Shown here one piece after another: positions 22,946-36,099 of a stretch of DNA of 64,000 nt; within the stretch, counting starts at the first letter, position 1; every line of letters starts with the position of its first letter. Under the pieces are notes generated by a model. That model ran no database searches, had not been told where the DNA came from, and was given only the letters and a program-made list of their open reading frames with translations. The stretch comes from Aquarana catesbeiana. Taxonomy: Eukaryota > Chordata > Amphibia > Anura > Ranidae. The translations under genes and the position numbers were made by a program. The stretch lies in assembly GCF_042186555.1 (NCBI RefSeq), contig NC_133325.1, positions 675,196,802-675,260,801 of the forward strand. Direction: 5' to 3'.

Positions 22946-22963
22946 TGGCACCCCACGTGGGGC
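22946..22963 (+). other. primer-binding site, tRNA-Lys(1,2) type
   Basis: TGGCACCCCACGTGGGGC begins two bases after the LTR end. It matches 16 of 18 positions of the complement of the vertebrate tRNA-Lys(CUU) 3' end, which I take from memory of that tRNA. Position and TGG start are right for a retroelement minus-strand primer site. Confidence 0.75.
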
Positions 22964-23035
22964 AAAGGCGTTATCCTTGCAGCAGTCACCCATGGAAACC
23001 GGCTACAGCTACATCGGGATTTCATCTGGCTCCAT

Positions 23036-23737
23036 TTGAAAGTGGCAAGTAACATCTCTACTTCTTATAGACTGTGTTATTATGCATTCCAACAATGTGG
23101 GAAGAACAAGCAAGTCTCATTGCTCATGGGAGAGTACCAGCCTGGTCTTTTGACACTTCCCACCAGCGCTGCTAAGGTTAAAACATACTCCGTTACAGAT
23201 TTGGCATGTTCCAGAAGGAAAAAAGGGGGTGCTGAAGTTTGCAGAAGGTATCTGCACCAATCCATTGGCGGGGGGAGGAGTCCCCGCTCTGCAGAGGAGG
23301 ATAAGGAAGTTCTGCCACGTGTGCCTGGTTGTGGGTTGGAGAAGATGGCGCAGTTTGGAAGTGCAATGGCGGATTGGAAGATGTATGCTCCGGGTGTTGG
23401 CTTTGGTCTGAGCGAGTCAAAAACCATTCTGACTGACATAGGAGTGCGGTATACACCTAAGGGTAGTCTTGCCCTGTACACCGCTGGAGGCTATGAGGCT
23501 TTGGGACTGATCTGCTTGAAGTGTTCCGGTTTGGCCATGCATCTGAGGCCTTGGATTGTCTGTGGACGCTACGGGGAACCCCTGCTTGAGGTAGTCTCCA
23601 CAGCTCAACCTCCGTGGATACTGCAAGCGGAATGGGACAAGAATGTCGCTGTCCCAGTTGAGAGTGATCAAGAGCCCACCTGCCATCACCCGAGTCCTGC
23701 GGGAAGCTGCTCCTCCTGGCCCACCTGCTCGCATTAA
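23036..23737 (+). pseudogene. unrecognised ORF in LTR element, possible gag remnant
   Basis: A 233-codon open frame about 70 bp after the primer-binding site, where gag would be expected. It has basic patches and no zinc knuckle, protease or RT motif, so function is inferred from position only. It is followed by overlapping frames, which suggests frameshift decay. It may not be translated. Confidence 0.3.
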
Positions 23738-24919
23738 TGTCGGAGTCACCGAGGAAAAGGGAACCGGAGTCAGGTAAGCCTGCAAGGGGTGAAAGCAGTG
23801 TGTCAGTAGGGGAGGTGATACCTGTTGCCATTAAGGGAGACAACACAGTTGTGCCGGTTAAAGCCAGTGCCAAGCAAAACTATATCCCGGCCAAAGAATG
23901 CTCCACCATTTCAGATTTGGACACCCCCCTCTGACGAGATCTCTGAACTGTTTTCCGACACTTTGTCCCAGACTGGAAAGGAGCAGTTGTGTAGCTTGGA
24001 AGAGGATGAGGTCCCTCAAGTGCAAAGATTGAACTGTCTGCCAATACCGCACCAGCTGTGCGTATTACTAAATCTTTTGAGGAGAGTCGTTGGGAGCAGG
24101 GCCGATCCTGGGCGGATGCTTAGGGTGCAACGCGCCCAGGCACCACAAGCTAAGGCGGGGGGGGGCGCTGAAGCTCAGGTGCCGTGGATCCCCCTCCCGC
24201 TTGCTCTCCCCGCCGGCAAATGATGGGAGTGGGTCCAAGGAGGAGAAACTGAGTTGCTTCCCTCCTCCCCCTAGCTTGAGGTGCTGCTATCAGAAGAGGG
24301 CTCTGTTTCCTGCCCATTCCCCCTTCTATCAGCGGGCAAAAGAACAGCATGAGATCGGAGCGGCTGTGTCTCTTGTGTGGACAGAGAGCAGCCGCGGGCT
24401 CTTCTTTCTCCCCCTCCCTCTCCTCCTCATGCTTCTCTTCTCGGAAGAGGTGCTTGCCAGGACAGCCAGCCACTATGTTTCCTCCCCCTTTTCCTCCCAT
24501 TGGCCAGGGGAAAAAAAACAAACAACAAGAAGGAGAAAAGAGGATCATGGTCCATGTAGTCCTGAGGACTGGCTGGCACATTGCAATCCTAGGGGGAAAC
24601 TGCAGCCCCCAACATACCCAGCTGAAGGGGAGGGAGAGGAAGCCAGGCTATGAGTAACACAATGCATCTGATGACAGGCAATGGTGGCAAATGGCAGGAA
24701 ATGGTGGCAAGTGGCAGGCAATGATGGCAAGTGACATGCTGCATCTTGTGGCAGGTAATGGTGGCAAGTGACAAGCAATGGTGGCAAGTGGCAGGCAATG
24801 GTGGCAAGTGACATGCTGCATCTTGTGGCAGGCAATGGTGACAAGTGACAAGCAATGGTGGCAAGTGTCACACTGCATCTGAAGACAGGCAATGGTGGCA
24901 AGTGGCAGGTAATGATGGC

Positions 24920-25508
24920 TTCCATGTTCGTATGCCGGCCGGCGACTTATACTCTATGCGATACAAGTGTTTTTATCCTGTAAGTGCATTACTTTACTTA
25001 TTAAACTCGATTTTAAACGTACTTCACCATGGAAAGCTTATCATTTGTTTTCTGGGTTGTGTACTGATGATGTGGACTTCGGGCTAATGTGGATGAATCA
25101 AAGTGTTCCTTGCCAACTTTTGATCCGCTTCCAACTCATTTAGAGCATGCTTATCACCGTGAGTCGGGGTTTTAATTTGAAAACGGACGGTGCTGACTGG
25201 TCTATCATTCCAGAGGCCCTGGCAGGGTTTTTTGCCATCCGCTCATATCACTGATATTTCTGGTAAGAGCAATCATAGCTCATTTGGATTATTATTTACA
25301 TTCAAACTGAACATTCTACCATTTTGAAGATCTGGACTTTATATTATTTCTTAAATATTTGCTGGTGTTAGGTTATACTACCACTTTACTTCAAACATAA
25401 GATTTTTGTTTAGCGCAGTTTATAATTTTCTTTGTTCTGATTGGTGTTGTTGCACTGTTTACTGCTGCTTATCTTTATATGCTTCTAGCGCGGAATTTTT
25501 TTATTATA
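24920..25508 (+). mobile_element. 589-bp insertion with 10-bp duplication in the array
   Basis: TAATGATGGC is duplicated at 24910-24919 and 25509-25518. The insert ends gcgcggaatttttttattata, an 'agcgc...T-rich' tail shared with the insertion ending at 45371. It has no recognised coding sequence. Duplication and tail fit a non-autonomous retrotransposed element. Confidence 0.75.
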
Positions 25509-28500
25509 TAATGATGGCAAGTGACTGGCTGCATTTGGTGAGAGGCAATGGTGGCAAGTGACATGCTGCATCTGGTGACAAGCAATGGTGGCAGGTGGCA
25601 GGTAATGGTGGCAAGTGACCGGCTGCATTTTGTGACAGGCAATGGTGGCAAGTGACACGCTGCATCTGGTGACAGGCAATGGTGGCAAGTGACAGGCTGC
25701 ATCTGGTGGCAGGCAATTGTTGCAAATGACACGCTGCATCTGGTGACAGGTAATGGTGGCAAGTGACAGGCTACATCTGGTGTTAGGCAATTTTGGCAAG
25801 TGACAAGCAATGGTGGCAAGTGTCACGCTGCGTCTGATGACAAGCAATGGTGGCAAGTGACATGCTGCATCTTGTGGCAGGCAATGGTGGCAAGTGACAA
25901 GCAATGGTGGCAAGTGACAAGCTGCATCTGGTAACAGGCAATGGTGGCAAGTGATAGGCAATGGTGGCAAGTGACAGGCAATGGTGGCAAGTGACATGCT
26001 GCATCGTGTGGCAGGCAATGGTGGCAAGCAACATGCTGCATCTTGTGGCAGGTAATTGTGAGAAGTGACAGGCTGGATCTGGTGATAGGCAATGGTGACA
26101 AGTGACAGGCTGCATCTTGTGGCAGGTAATGTTGGCAAGTGACAGTCTGCATCTTGTGGCAGGCAATGGTGGCAAGTGACATGCTGCATCTTGTGGCAGC
26201 AGGCAATGTGGCAAGTGACAGACTGCATCTTGTGGCAGGCAATGGTGGCAAGTGACGAGCAATGGTGGCAAGTGACATGCTGCATCTTGTGGCAGGCAAT
26301 GGTGGCAAGTGACAGGTTGGATCTAGTGATAGGCAATGGTGGCAAGTGAAGGGCTGCATCTTGTGGCAGGTAATGGTGGCAAGTGACAGGCAATGGTGGC
26401 AAGTGACAGTCTGCATCTTGTGGCAGGCAATGGTGGCAAGTGACATGCAGCATCTTGTGGCAGGCAATGGTGGCAAGTGACAGACTGCATCTTGTAGCAG
26501 GCAATGGTGGCAAGTGACATGCTGCATCTTGTAGCAGGCAATGGTGGCAAGCAACAGACTGCATCTTGTGGCAGGCAATAGTGACAAGCAATGGTAGCAA
26601 GTGACATGCTGCATCTTGTGGCAGGCAATGGTGACAATTGACAAGCTGGATCTAGTGATAGGCAATGGTGTTAAGTGACAGGCTGCATCTTGTGGCAGGT
26701 AATGGTGACAAGTGACAGGCAATGATGGCAAGTGACAGTCTGCATCTTGTGGCAGGCAATGGTGGCAAGTGACATGCTGCATCTTGTGGCAGGCAATGGT
26801 GGCAAGTGACAGATAACATCTGGTGGCAGGTAATGGTGGCAAGTGACAGGCTGCATTTTGTGGCAGGTAATATTGGTAAGTGACAGGCTGCATCTTGTGG
26901 CAGGTGATGGGGGCACACTGCATCTGGTGACAGGCAATGGTGGCAAGTGACAAACAATGGTGGCAAGTGACAAGCAATGGTGGCAAGTGGCAGGCAATGA
27001 TGGCAAATGACATGCTGCATCTTGTGGCAGGCAATGGTGGCAAGTGACAAACAATGGTGGCAAGTGGCAGGCAAAGGTGCCAAGTGACATGCTGAATTTT
27101 GTGGCAGGCAATGGTGGCAAGTGACAAGCAATGGTGGAAAGTGTCATGCTGCATCTGATGACAGGCAATGGTGGCAAGTGGAAGGTAATGATGGCAAGTG
27201 ATCAGCTGCATCTGCTGACAGGCAATAATGGCAAGTGATATGCTGCATCTGGTGACAGGCAATGGTGGCAGGTGGCAGGTAATGGTGGCAAGTGACAGGC
27301 TGCATTTTGTGGCAGGTAATGGTGGCAAGTGACAGTCTGCATCTTCTGGCAGGCAATGGTGGCAAGTGACATGCTGCATCTTGTGGCAGGCAATGGTGGC
27401 AAGTGACAAGCAATGATGGCAAGTGGCAGGCAATGGTGGCAAGTGACATGCTGCATTTTGTGGCAGGCAATGGTGGCAAGTGTCATGCTGCATCTGATGA
27501 CAGGCAATGGTGGCAAGTGGCAGGTAATGATGGCAAGTGATCAGCTGCATCTGGTGACAGGCAATGGTGGCAAGTGACAAGCAATGGTGGCAGGCAATGA
27601 TGGCAAGTGACATGCTGCATCTTGTGGCAAGCAATGGTGGAAAGTGACAAACAATGGTGGCAAGTGGCAGGCAATGGTGGCAAGTGACATGCTGCATTTT
27701 GTGGCAGGCAATGGTGGCAAGTGACAAGCAATGGTGGCGAGTGTCATGCTGCATCTGATGACAGGCAATGGTGACAAGTGGCAGGTAATGATGGCAAGTG
27801 ATCAGCTGCATCTGGTGACAGGCAATGGTGGCAAGTGATACGCTGCATCTAGTGACAGGCAATGGTGGCAGGTAATGATGGCAATTGACAGGCTTCATCT
27901 TGTGGCAGGTAATTGTGGCAAGTGGCAGTCTGCATCTTGTGGCAGGCAATGGTGGCAAGTGACATGCTGCATCTTGTGGCAGGCAATGGTGGCAAGTGAC
28001 AAACAATGGTGGCAAGTGGCAGGCAATGGTGGCAAGTGACATGCTGCATTTTGTGACAGGCAATGGTGGCAGGTTACAAGCAATGGTGGCAAGTGTCATG
28101 CTGCATCTGATGACAGGCAATGGTGGCAAGTGGCAGGTAATGATGGCAAGTGATCAGCTGCATCTGGTGACAGGCAATGGTGGCAAGTGATACGCTGCAT
28201 CTGGTGACAGGCAATGGTGGCAGGTGGCAGGTAATGGTGGCAAGCGACAGGCTGCATCTTGTGGCAGGTAATGGTGGCAAGTGACAGTCTGCATCTTGTG
28301 GCAGGCAATGGTGGCAAGTGACATGCTGCATCTTGTGGCAGGCAATGGTGGCAAGTGACATGCTGCATCTTGTTGCAGCCAATGGTGGCAAGTGGCAGGC
28401 AATCTTGGAAAGTGACAGGCTGCATCTGGGGACAGACAATGGTGGCAAGTGACAAGCAATGGTGGCAACTGACAGGCTGCATCTTGTGGCAGGCAATGGT

Positions 28501-29769
28501 GGCAAGTGACAAGCAATGATGGCAAGTGTCACGCTTCATCTGATGGCAGGCAATGGTGGAAAGTGGCAGGCAATGGTGGCAAGTAACATGCTGCATCTTG
28601 TGGCATGCAATGGTGGCAAGTAACATGCTGCATCTTGTGGGAGGTAATGGTGACAAGTGACAGGCTGGATCTGGTGATAGGCAATGGTGGCAAGTGACAG
28701 GCTGAATCTTGTGGCAGGTAATGGTGTCAAGTGACAGTCTGCATCTTGTGGCAGACAATGGTGGCAAGTGACATGCTGCATCTTGTGGCAGACAATGGTG
28801 ACAAGTGACAGACTACATCTTGTGGCAGGCAATGGTGGCAAGTGACAAGCAATGGTGGCAAGTGACATGCTGCATCTTGTGGCAGGTAATGGTGTCAAGT
28901 GACAGTCTGCATCTTGTGGCAGACAATGGTGGCAAGTGACATGCTGCATCTTGTGGCAGACAATGGTGACAAGTGACAGACTACATCTTGTGGCAGGCAA
29001 TGGTGGCAAGTGACAAGCAATGGTGGCAAGTGACATGCTGCATCTTGTGGCAGGCAATGGTGGCAAATGACATGCTGCATCTTGTGGCAGGCAATGGTGG
29101 CAAGCAACAGACTGCATATTGTGGCAGGCAATGGTGGCAAGTGACAAGCAATGGTGGCAAGTGGCATGCTGCATCTTGTGGCAGGCAATGGTGACAAGTG
29201 ACAGGCTGGATCTAGTGATAGGCAATGGTGGCAAGTGACGGGCTGCATGTTGTGGCAGGTCATGGTGTCAAGTGACAGGCAATGGTGGCAAGTGGCAGGT
29301 AATGGTGGCAAGTGACATACTGCATCTAGTGACAGGCAATGGTGGGAAGTGACATGCTGCATCTGGTGACAGGTAATGGTGGCAAGTGACAGGCTGAATC
29401 TTGTGGCAGGTAATGGTGTCAAGTGACAGTATGCATCTTGTGGCAGACAATGGTGGCAAGTGACATGCTGCATCTTGTGGCACGCAATGGTGACAAGTGA
29501 CAGACTACATCTTGTGGCAGGCAATGGTGGCAAGTGACAAGCAATGGTGGCAATTGACATGCTGCATCTTGTGGCAGGCAATGGTGGCAAGTGACAGGCT
29601 GCATCTAGTGATAGGCAATGGTGGCAAGTGACAGGCTGCATCTTGTGGCAGGTCATGGTGTCAAGTGACAGGCAATGGTGCAAGTGACAAGCAATGGTGG
29701 CAATTGACATGCTGCATCTTGTGGCAGGCAATGGTGGCAAGTGACATGCTGCATCTTGTGACAGGCAAT

Positions 29770-30520
29770 GGTGGCAAGTGACAGACTGTATCTTGTGGCA
29801 GGCAATAGTGCAAGTGACAAGCAATGGTGGAAAGAGACATGCTGCATCTTGTGGCAGGCAATGGTGACAAATGATATGCTGCATCTTGTGGCAGGCAATG
29901 GTGGCAAGCAACAGACTGCATCTTGTGGCAGGCAATGGTGGCAAGTGACAAGCAACGGTGGCAAGTGGCATGCTGCATCTTTTGGCAGGCAATGGTGACA
30001 AGTGACAGGCTGGATCTAGTGATAGGCAATGGTGGCAAGTGACGGGCTGCATCTTGTGGCAGGTCATGGTGTCAAGTGACAGGCAATGGTGGCAAGTGGC
30101 AGGTAATGGTGGCAAGTGACATGCTGCATCTTGTGACAGGCAATGGTGGCAAGTGACAGACTGTATCTTGTGGCAGGCAATAGTGCAAGTGACAAGCAAT
30201 GGTGGAAAGAGACATGCTGCATCTTGTGGCAGGCAATGGTGACAAATGACATGCTGCATCTTGTGGCAGGCAATGGTGGCAAGCAACAGACTGCATCTTG
30301 TGGCAGGCAATGGTGGCAAGTGACAAGCAATGGTGGCAAGTGGCATGCTGCATCTTGTGGCAGGCAATGGTGACAAGTGACAGGCTGGATCTAGTGATAG
30401 GCAATGGTGGCAAGTGACGGGCTGCATCTTGTGGCAGGTCATGGTGTCAAGTGACAGGCAATGGTGGCAAGTGGCAGGTAATGGTGGCAAGTGACATGCT
30501 GCATCTAGTGACAGGCAATG
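29770..30520. repeat. tandem duplication within the array, 375-bp period
   Basis: The unusual run agtgcaagtgacaagcaatg followed by gtggaaagagaca occurs near 29808 and again near 30183. The variants on both sides recur in the same order at a 375-bp offset, showing recent local duplication. A smaller ~170-bp duplication sits at 28730-29050. Confidence 0.85.
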
Positions 30521-31713
30521 GTGGGAAGTGACATGCTGCATTTGGTGACAGGTAATGGTGGCAAATGACAGGCTGCATCTGGTGACAGGCAATGGTGGCA
30601 GGTAATGGTGGCAAGTGACAGGCTGCGTCTGGTGACAGGCAATGGTGGCAAGTGACACACTGCATCTGGTGACAGGTAATGGTGGCAAGTGACAGGCTGC
30701 ATCTGGTGACAGGCAATGGTGGCAGGTGGCAGGTAATGGTGGCAAGTGACAGGCTACATCTGGTGACAGGCAATGGTGGCAGGTGGCAGGTAATGGTGGC
30801 AAGTGACAGGCTACATCTGGTGACAGGCAATGTTGGCAAGTGACACACTGCATCTGGTGACAGGTAATGGTGGCAAGTGACAGACTACATCTCGTGGCAG
30901 GCAATAGTGGCAAGTGACATGCTGCATCTTGTGGCAGGCAATGGTGGCAAGTGACAGACTGAATCTAGTGATAGGCAATGGTGGCAATTGACAGGCTGCA
31001 TCTCGTGGCAGGCAATGGTGGCAAGTGACATGCTGCATCTGATGACAGGCAATGGTGGCAAGTGACAGATAATGATGGCAAGTGTTCAACTGCATTTGGT
31101 GACAGGCAATGGTGGCAGGTAATGGTGGCAAGTGACAGGCTGCATCTGGTGACAGGCAATGGTGGCAAGTGACACACTGCATCTGGTGACAGGTAATGGT
31201 GGCAAGTGACAGACTACATCTCGTGGCAGGCAATGGTGGCAAGTGACATGCTGCATCTTGTGGCAGGCAATGGTGGCAAGTGACAGACTGGATCTAGTGA
31301 TAGGCAATGGTAGCAAGTGACGGGCTGCATCTTGTGGCAGGTAATGGTGTCAAGTGACAGGCAATGGTGGCAAGTGGCAGGTAATGGTGGCAAGTGACAT
31401 GCTGCATCTAGTGACAGGCAATGGTGGGAAGTGACATGCTGCATCTGGTGACAGGTAATGGTGGCAAGTGACAGGCTGCATCTGGCAATGGTAGCAAGTG
31501 ACACACTGCATTTGGTGACAGATAATGGTGGCAAGTGATAGGCTGCATCTGGTGACAGGCAATTTTGGCAAGTGATAAGCAATGGTAGCAAGTGACAAGC
31601 AATGGTGGCAAGTGTCACACTGCATCTAATGACAGGCAATGGTGGCAGGTGGCATGTAATGGTGGCAAGTGACAAGCTGCATCTGGTGACGGGCAATGGT
31701 GGAAAGTGACAGG

Positions 31714-32767
31714 TAAACAATACTTCCGCGCCAGTGGTGTCAGTATATGTGAACTACACAATGAAAATAATCAATTAATTAAAAAAATTGAAAAATTACC
31801 ATAAATAGAGGATCAGTAATTGTACTGACCCAAAAAATGTATCACCCGTGGATGATCAAATGAATAACCAAAAACCAATGAACACAAGTGCAAGCTGCTC
31901 CCCTTATTTTGAATAAGATAATCAAATAAGGAATGGTATACAATAGGGGGCGCTAAAGACCTATAAACATAAGTGCTATTACAATACTGCCACTAGAGAC
32001 ACACACAATCCACATCAAACGCTGTGAGCTAAGTTGTAATAATTGTGCTGAAACTAAAATTTACCAGATACTTGTTATGTGGTATTTCAAAAAAAATACA
32101 AATTATAAAATAATAATATATGTTAATAAAGAAGTCCTTAGTTGTAGGTGTAATTAATAAATTCGTGATAGTTGATTGTCCCAATCCATTGAAAAGATTA
32201 GAGCAAAAAATTGATTGGAAAACACCAAGGCAGACACATAAATCTTCATAGATGCAACAAAATCTTAGCGGTGGTAAAAAGGTTCCGTCACCAAAGAGGA
32301 AGAAATCACCTTAGGATAATAGATATCTGCTTACCAGATACCAATGACTCCTTTAACTAAAAAGAGAGTCATTAGCGCTTGTACAGGATTGTGCCTGTTC
32401 ACATGAAGGCTGGAAGGCTGGGTGGTGTTTTAGGCATAGATCCCTCCCGTCCCATTCATTCAGGATAGGAAATATGAGAAACAAAAAGGAATCTCCATAG
32501 TGTAAAACCGTTTAATATATATAAAAAAGAACAATAAAAATAGCCAAATGGCCTCTTACATTGATCGGTGCCTACCCGGCACTGGGACTGATTGCATGTC
32601 AGGGTAAATGGTGTCCAAGACCCTTAGCATCACATCGCACATGCGGCATGCGTTCCACCCCGTGCGTCTAGTCAGCCAGATGAACCGGAAGTTGGTAGGA
32701 CGAATCTGGACATGTGACCATGTACCGCTCCGACGTACGTTTCGTTGTGAACATCTTCAGGGAAGCG
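31714..32767 (-). mobile_element. 1,054-bp insertion with 14-bp duplication in the array
   Basis: TGGAAAGTGACAGG is duplicated at 31700-31713 and 32768-32781. The left edge taaacaatacttccgcgcc is the reverse complement of an 'ggcgcggaag...' tail, so it is the same tail type as the other two insertions but in minus orientation. The far end reads catcttcagggaagcg after cgtacgtttcgttgtgaa, a word type ('cgaaacg...' plus 'ctgaaga') that recurs in frog retroelements. No coding sequence is recognised. Confidence 0.75.
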
Positions 32768-35700
32768 TGGAAAGTGACAGGCTGCATCTTATGGCAGGCA
32801 ATGGTGGCAAGTTACAGGCTGCATCTTGTGGCAGGCAATGGTGGCAAGTGACAAGCAATGGTCGCAAGTGTCACACTGCATCTGATTACAGGCAATGGTG
32901 GCAGGTGATGGTGGCAAGTGACAGGCTGCATCTGGTGACAGGCAATGGTGGCAAGTGACAGGCTGCATCTGGTGGCAGGCAATTGTTACAAGTGGCGCGC
33001 TGCATCTGGTGACAGGTAATGGTGGCAAGTGACAGGCTGCATCTGGTGACAGGTAATGGTGGCAAGTGACAGGCTACATCTGGTAACAGGCAATTTTGGC
33101 AAGTGACAAGCAATGGTGGCAAGTGTCACGCTGCATCTGATGACAATCAATGGTGGCAAGTGACACGCTGCATCTTGTGGCAGGCAACGGTGACAAGTGA
33201 CAAGCAATGGTGGCAAGTGACAAGCTGCATCTGGTAACAGGTAATGGTTGCAAGTGATAGGCAATGGTGGCAAGTGACAGGCTGCATCTTGTGGCAGACA
33301 ATGGTGGCAAGTGACAGGCTGCATCTTGTGGCAGGCAATGGTGGCAAGTGGCAGGTAATGGTGGCAAGTGACACGCTGCATCTGGTGACAGGCAATGGTG
33401 GCAAGTGTCACGTTGCATCTGGTGACAGGTAATGGTGGAAAGTGACAGGCTGCATCTGGCAATGGTGGCAAGTGACGCATTGCATTTGGTGACAGGTAAT
33501 GGTGGCAAATGATAGGCTGCATCTGGTGACAGGCAATTTTGGCAAGTGACAAGCAATGGTGGAAAGTGACAGGCTGCATCTGGTGATGGGCAATGGTGGC
33601 AAGTGACAAGCAATGGTGGCAAATGTCACGCTGAATCTGATGACAGGCAATGGTGACAGGTGGCAGGTAATGGTGGCAAGTGACAGGCTGCATCTTGTGG
33701 CAGGCAATAGTGGCAAGTGACAGACTGCATCTTGTGGCAGGCAATGGTGGCAAGTGACAAGCAATGGTGGCAAGTGACATGCTGCATCTTGTGGCAGGCA
33801 ATGGTGGCAAGTGACAGGCTGGATCTAGTGATAGGCAAAGGTGGCAGGTGAAAGGCTGAATCTGATGACAGGCAATGGTGACAGGTGGCAGGTAATGGTG
33901 GCAAGTGACAGGCTGCATCTTGTGGCAGGCAATAGTGGCAAGTGACAGACTGCATTTTGTGGCAGGCAATGGTGGCAAGTGACAAGCAATGGTGGCAAGT
34001 GACATGCTGCATCTTGTGGCAGGCAATGGTGGCAAGTGAGGGGCTGGATCTAGTGATAGGCAAAGGTGACAAGTGACATGCTGCATCTTGTGGCAGGTAA
34101 TGGTGGCAAGTGACAGACTGCATCTTGTGGCAGGCAATGGTGGCAAGTGACATGCTGCATCTTGTGGCAGGCAATGGTGGCAAGCAAAAGACTGCATTTT
34201 TTGGCAAGCAATGGTGGCAAGTGACAAGCAATGGTGGCAAGTGACATGCTGCATCTTGTGGCAGGCGATGGTGGCAGGTGACAGGTTGCATCTCATGACA
34301 GGCAATGGTGACCGGTGGTAGGTAATGGTGGCAAGTGACAGGCTGCATTTTGTGGCAGGTAATGGTGGCAAGTGACAGTCTGCATCTTGTGGCAGGCAAT
34401 GGTGGCAAGTGACATGCTGCATCTTGTGGCAGGCAACGGTGGCAAGTGACAGGCTGCATCTTGTGGCAGGCAATGGTGGCAAGTGACAAGCAATGGTGGC
34501 AAGTGACATGCTGCATCTTGTGGAAGGCAATGGTGGCAAGTGACAGGCTGGATCTAGTGAAAGGCAATGGTGGCAAGTGACAGGCTGCATCTTGTGGCAG
34601 GTAATGTGGCAAGTGACAGGTAATGGTGGCAAGTGACAGTCTGCATCTTGTGGCAGGCAATGGTGGCAAGTGACATGCTGCACATCTTGTGGCAGGCAAT
34701 GGTGGCAAGTGACAGACTGCATCTTGTGGCAGGCAGTGGTGGCAAGTGACAGACTGCATCTTGTGGCAGGCAATGGTGGCAAGTGACAGACTGCATCTTG
34801 TGGCAGGAAATGGTGGCAAGCAACAGACTGCATTTCCTGGCAGGCAATGGTGGCAAGTGACAAGCAATAGTGGCAAGTGACATGCTGCATCTTGTGGCAG
34901 GCGATGGCGACAAGTGACAGGCTGGATCTAGTGATAGGCAATGGTGGCAAGTGACAGGCTGCATCTTGTGGCAGGTAATGGTGGAAAGTGACAGGCAATG
35001 ATGGCAAGTGACAGTCTGCATCCTGTGGCAGGCAATGGTGGCAAGTGACATGCTGCATCTTGTGGCAGGCAATGGTGGCAAGTGACATGCTACATCTGGT
35101 GGCAGGCAATGGTGGCAAGTGACAGGCTGCATTTTGTGGCAGGCAATATTGGTAAGTGACAGGCTGCATCTTGGGGCAGGTGACGGTGGCACCCTGAATC
35201 TGGTGACAGGCAATGGTGGCAAGTGACAAACAATGGTGGCAAGTGTCATGCTGCATCTGATGACAGGCAATAGTGGCAGGTAATGATGGCAAGTGATCAG
35301 CTGCATCTGGTGACAAGCAATGGTGGCAAGTGTCACGCTGCATCTGATGGCAGGCAATGGTGGAAAGTGGCAGGCAATGGTGGCAAGTAACATGCTGCAT
35401 CCTGTGGCAGGCAATGGTGGCAAGTAACATGCTGCATCTTGTGGCAGGTAATGGTGGCAAGTGACAGGCTGGATCTGGTGATAGGCAATGGTGGCAAGTG
35501 AAATGCTGCTTCTTGTGGCAGGTAATGGTGGCAAGTGACAGTCTGCATCGTGTGGCAGGCAATGGTGGCAAGTGACAGACTACATCTTGTGGCAGGCAAT
35601 GGTGGCAAGTGACAGACTACATCTTGTGGCAGGCAATGGTGGCAAGTGACAAGCAATGGTGGCAAGTGACATGCTGCATCTTGTGGCAGGCAATGGTGGC

Positions 35701-36099
35701 AAGGGACAAGCTGGATCTAGTGATAGGCAATGGTGGCAAGTGACAGGCTGCATCTTGTGGCAGGTAATGGTGTCAAGTGACAGGCAATGGTGGCAAGTGA
35801 CATGCTGCATCTTGTGGCAGGCAATGGTGGCAAGCAACAGACTGTATCTTGTGGCAGGCAATGGTGGCAAGCAATGGTGGCAAATGACATGCTGCATCTT
35901 GTGGCAGGCAATGGTGACAAGTGACAGGCTAAATCTAGTGATAGGCAATGTGGCAAGTGACAGGCTGCATTTTGTGGCAGGTAATGGTGGCAAGTGACAG
36001 GCAATGGTGGCAAGTGACAGTCTGCATCTTGTGGCAGGCAATGGTGGCAAGTGACATGCTGCATCTTGTGGAAGGCAATGGTGGCAAGTGACAGGCTAC

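Larger units (their letters stand above)
22944..24096 (+). mobile_element. LTR retroelement internal region, left part
   Basis: Leader and a possible gag-region remnant. Open frames at 23036-23737 (233 codons) and 23825-24223 are in different frames and neither shows a zinc knuckle or other diagnostic motif. The region is cut at 24096 by the hAT element. The reading phase entering the insertion site continues on the far side at 46206, supporting a single original coding segment. Confidence 0.6.

Noticed and set aside
24090..24653. 187- and 143-codon ORFs at the hAT left end as a transposase
   Set aside because: No hAT dimerisation (hATC) or RNase-H-like motif. Low-complexity Ser/Pro/Leu in overlapping frames on both strands.
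25823..35571. Giant minus-strand ORFs (768, 861 and 672 codons) rich in Cys and His, resembling zinc-finger arrays
   Set aside because: They are readings of the 37-bp minisatellite. All three frames are open, the frame rotates with each unit, there is no conserved C2H2 or other spacing, and starts are arbitrary.
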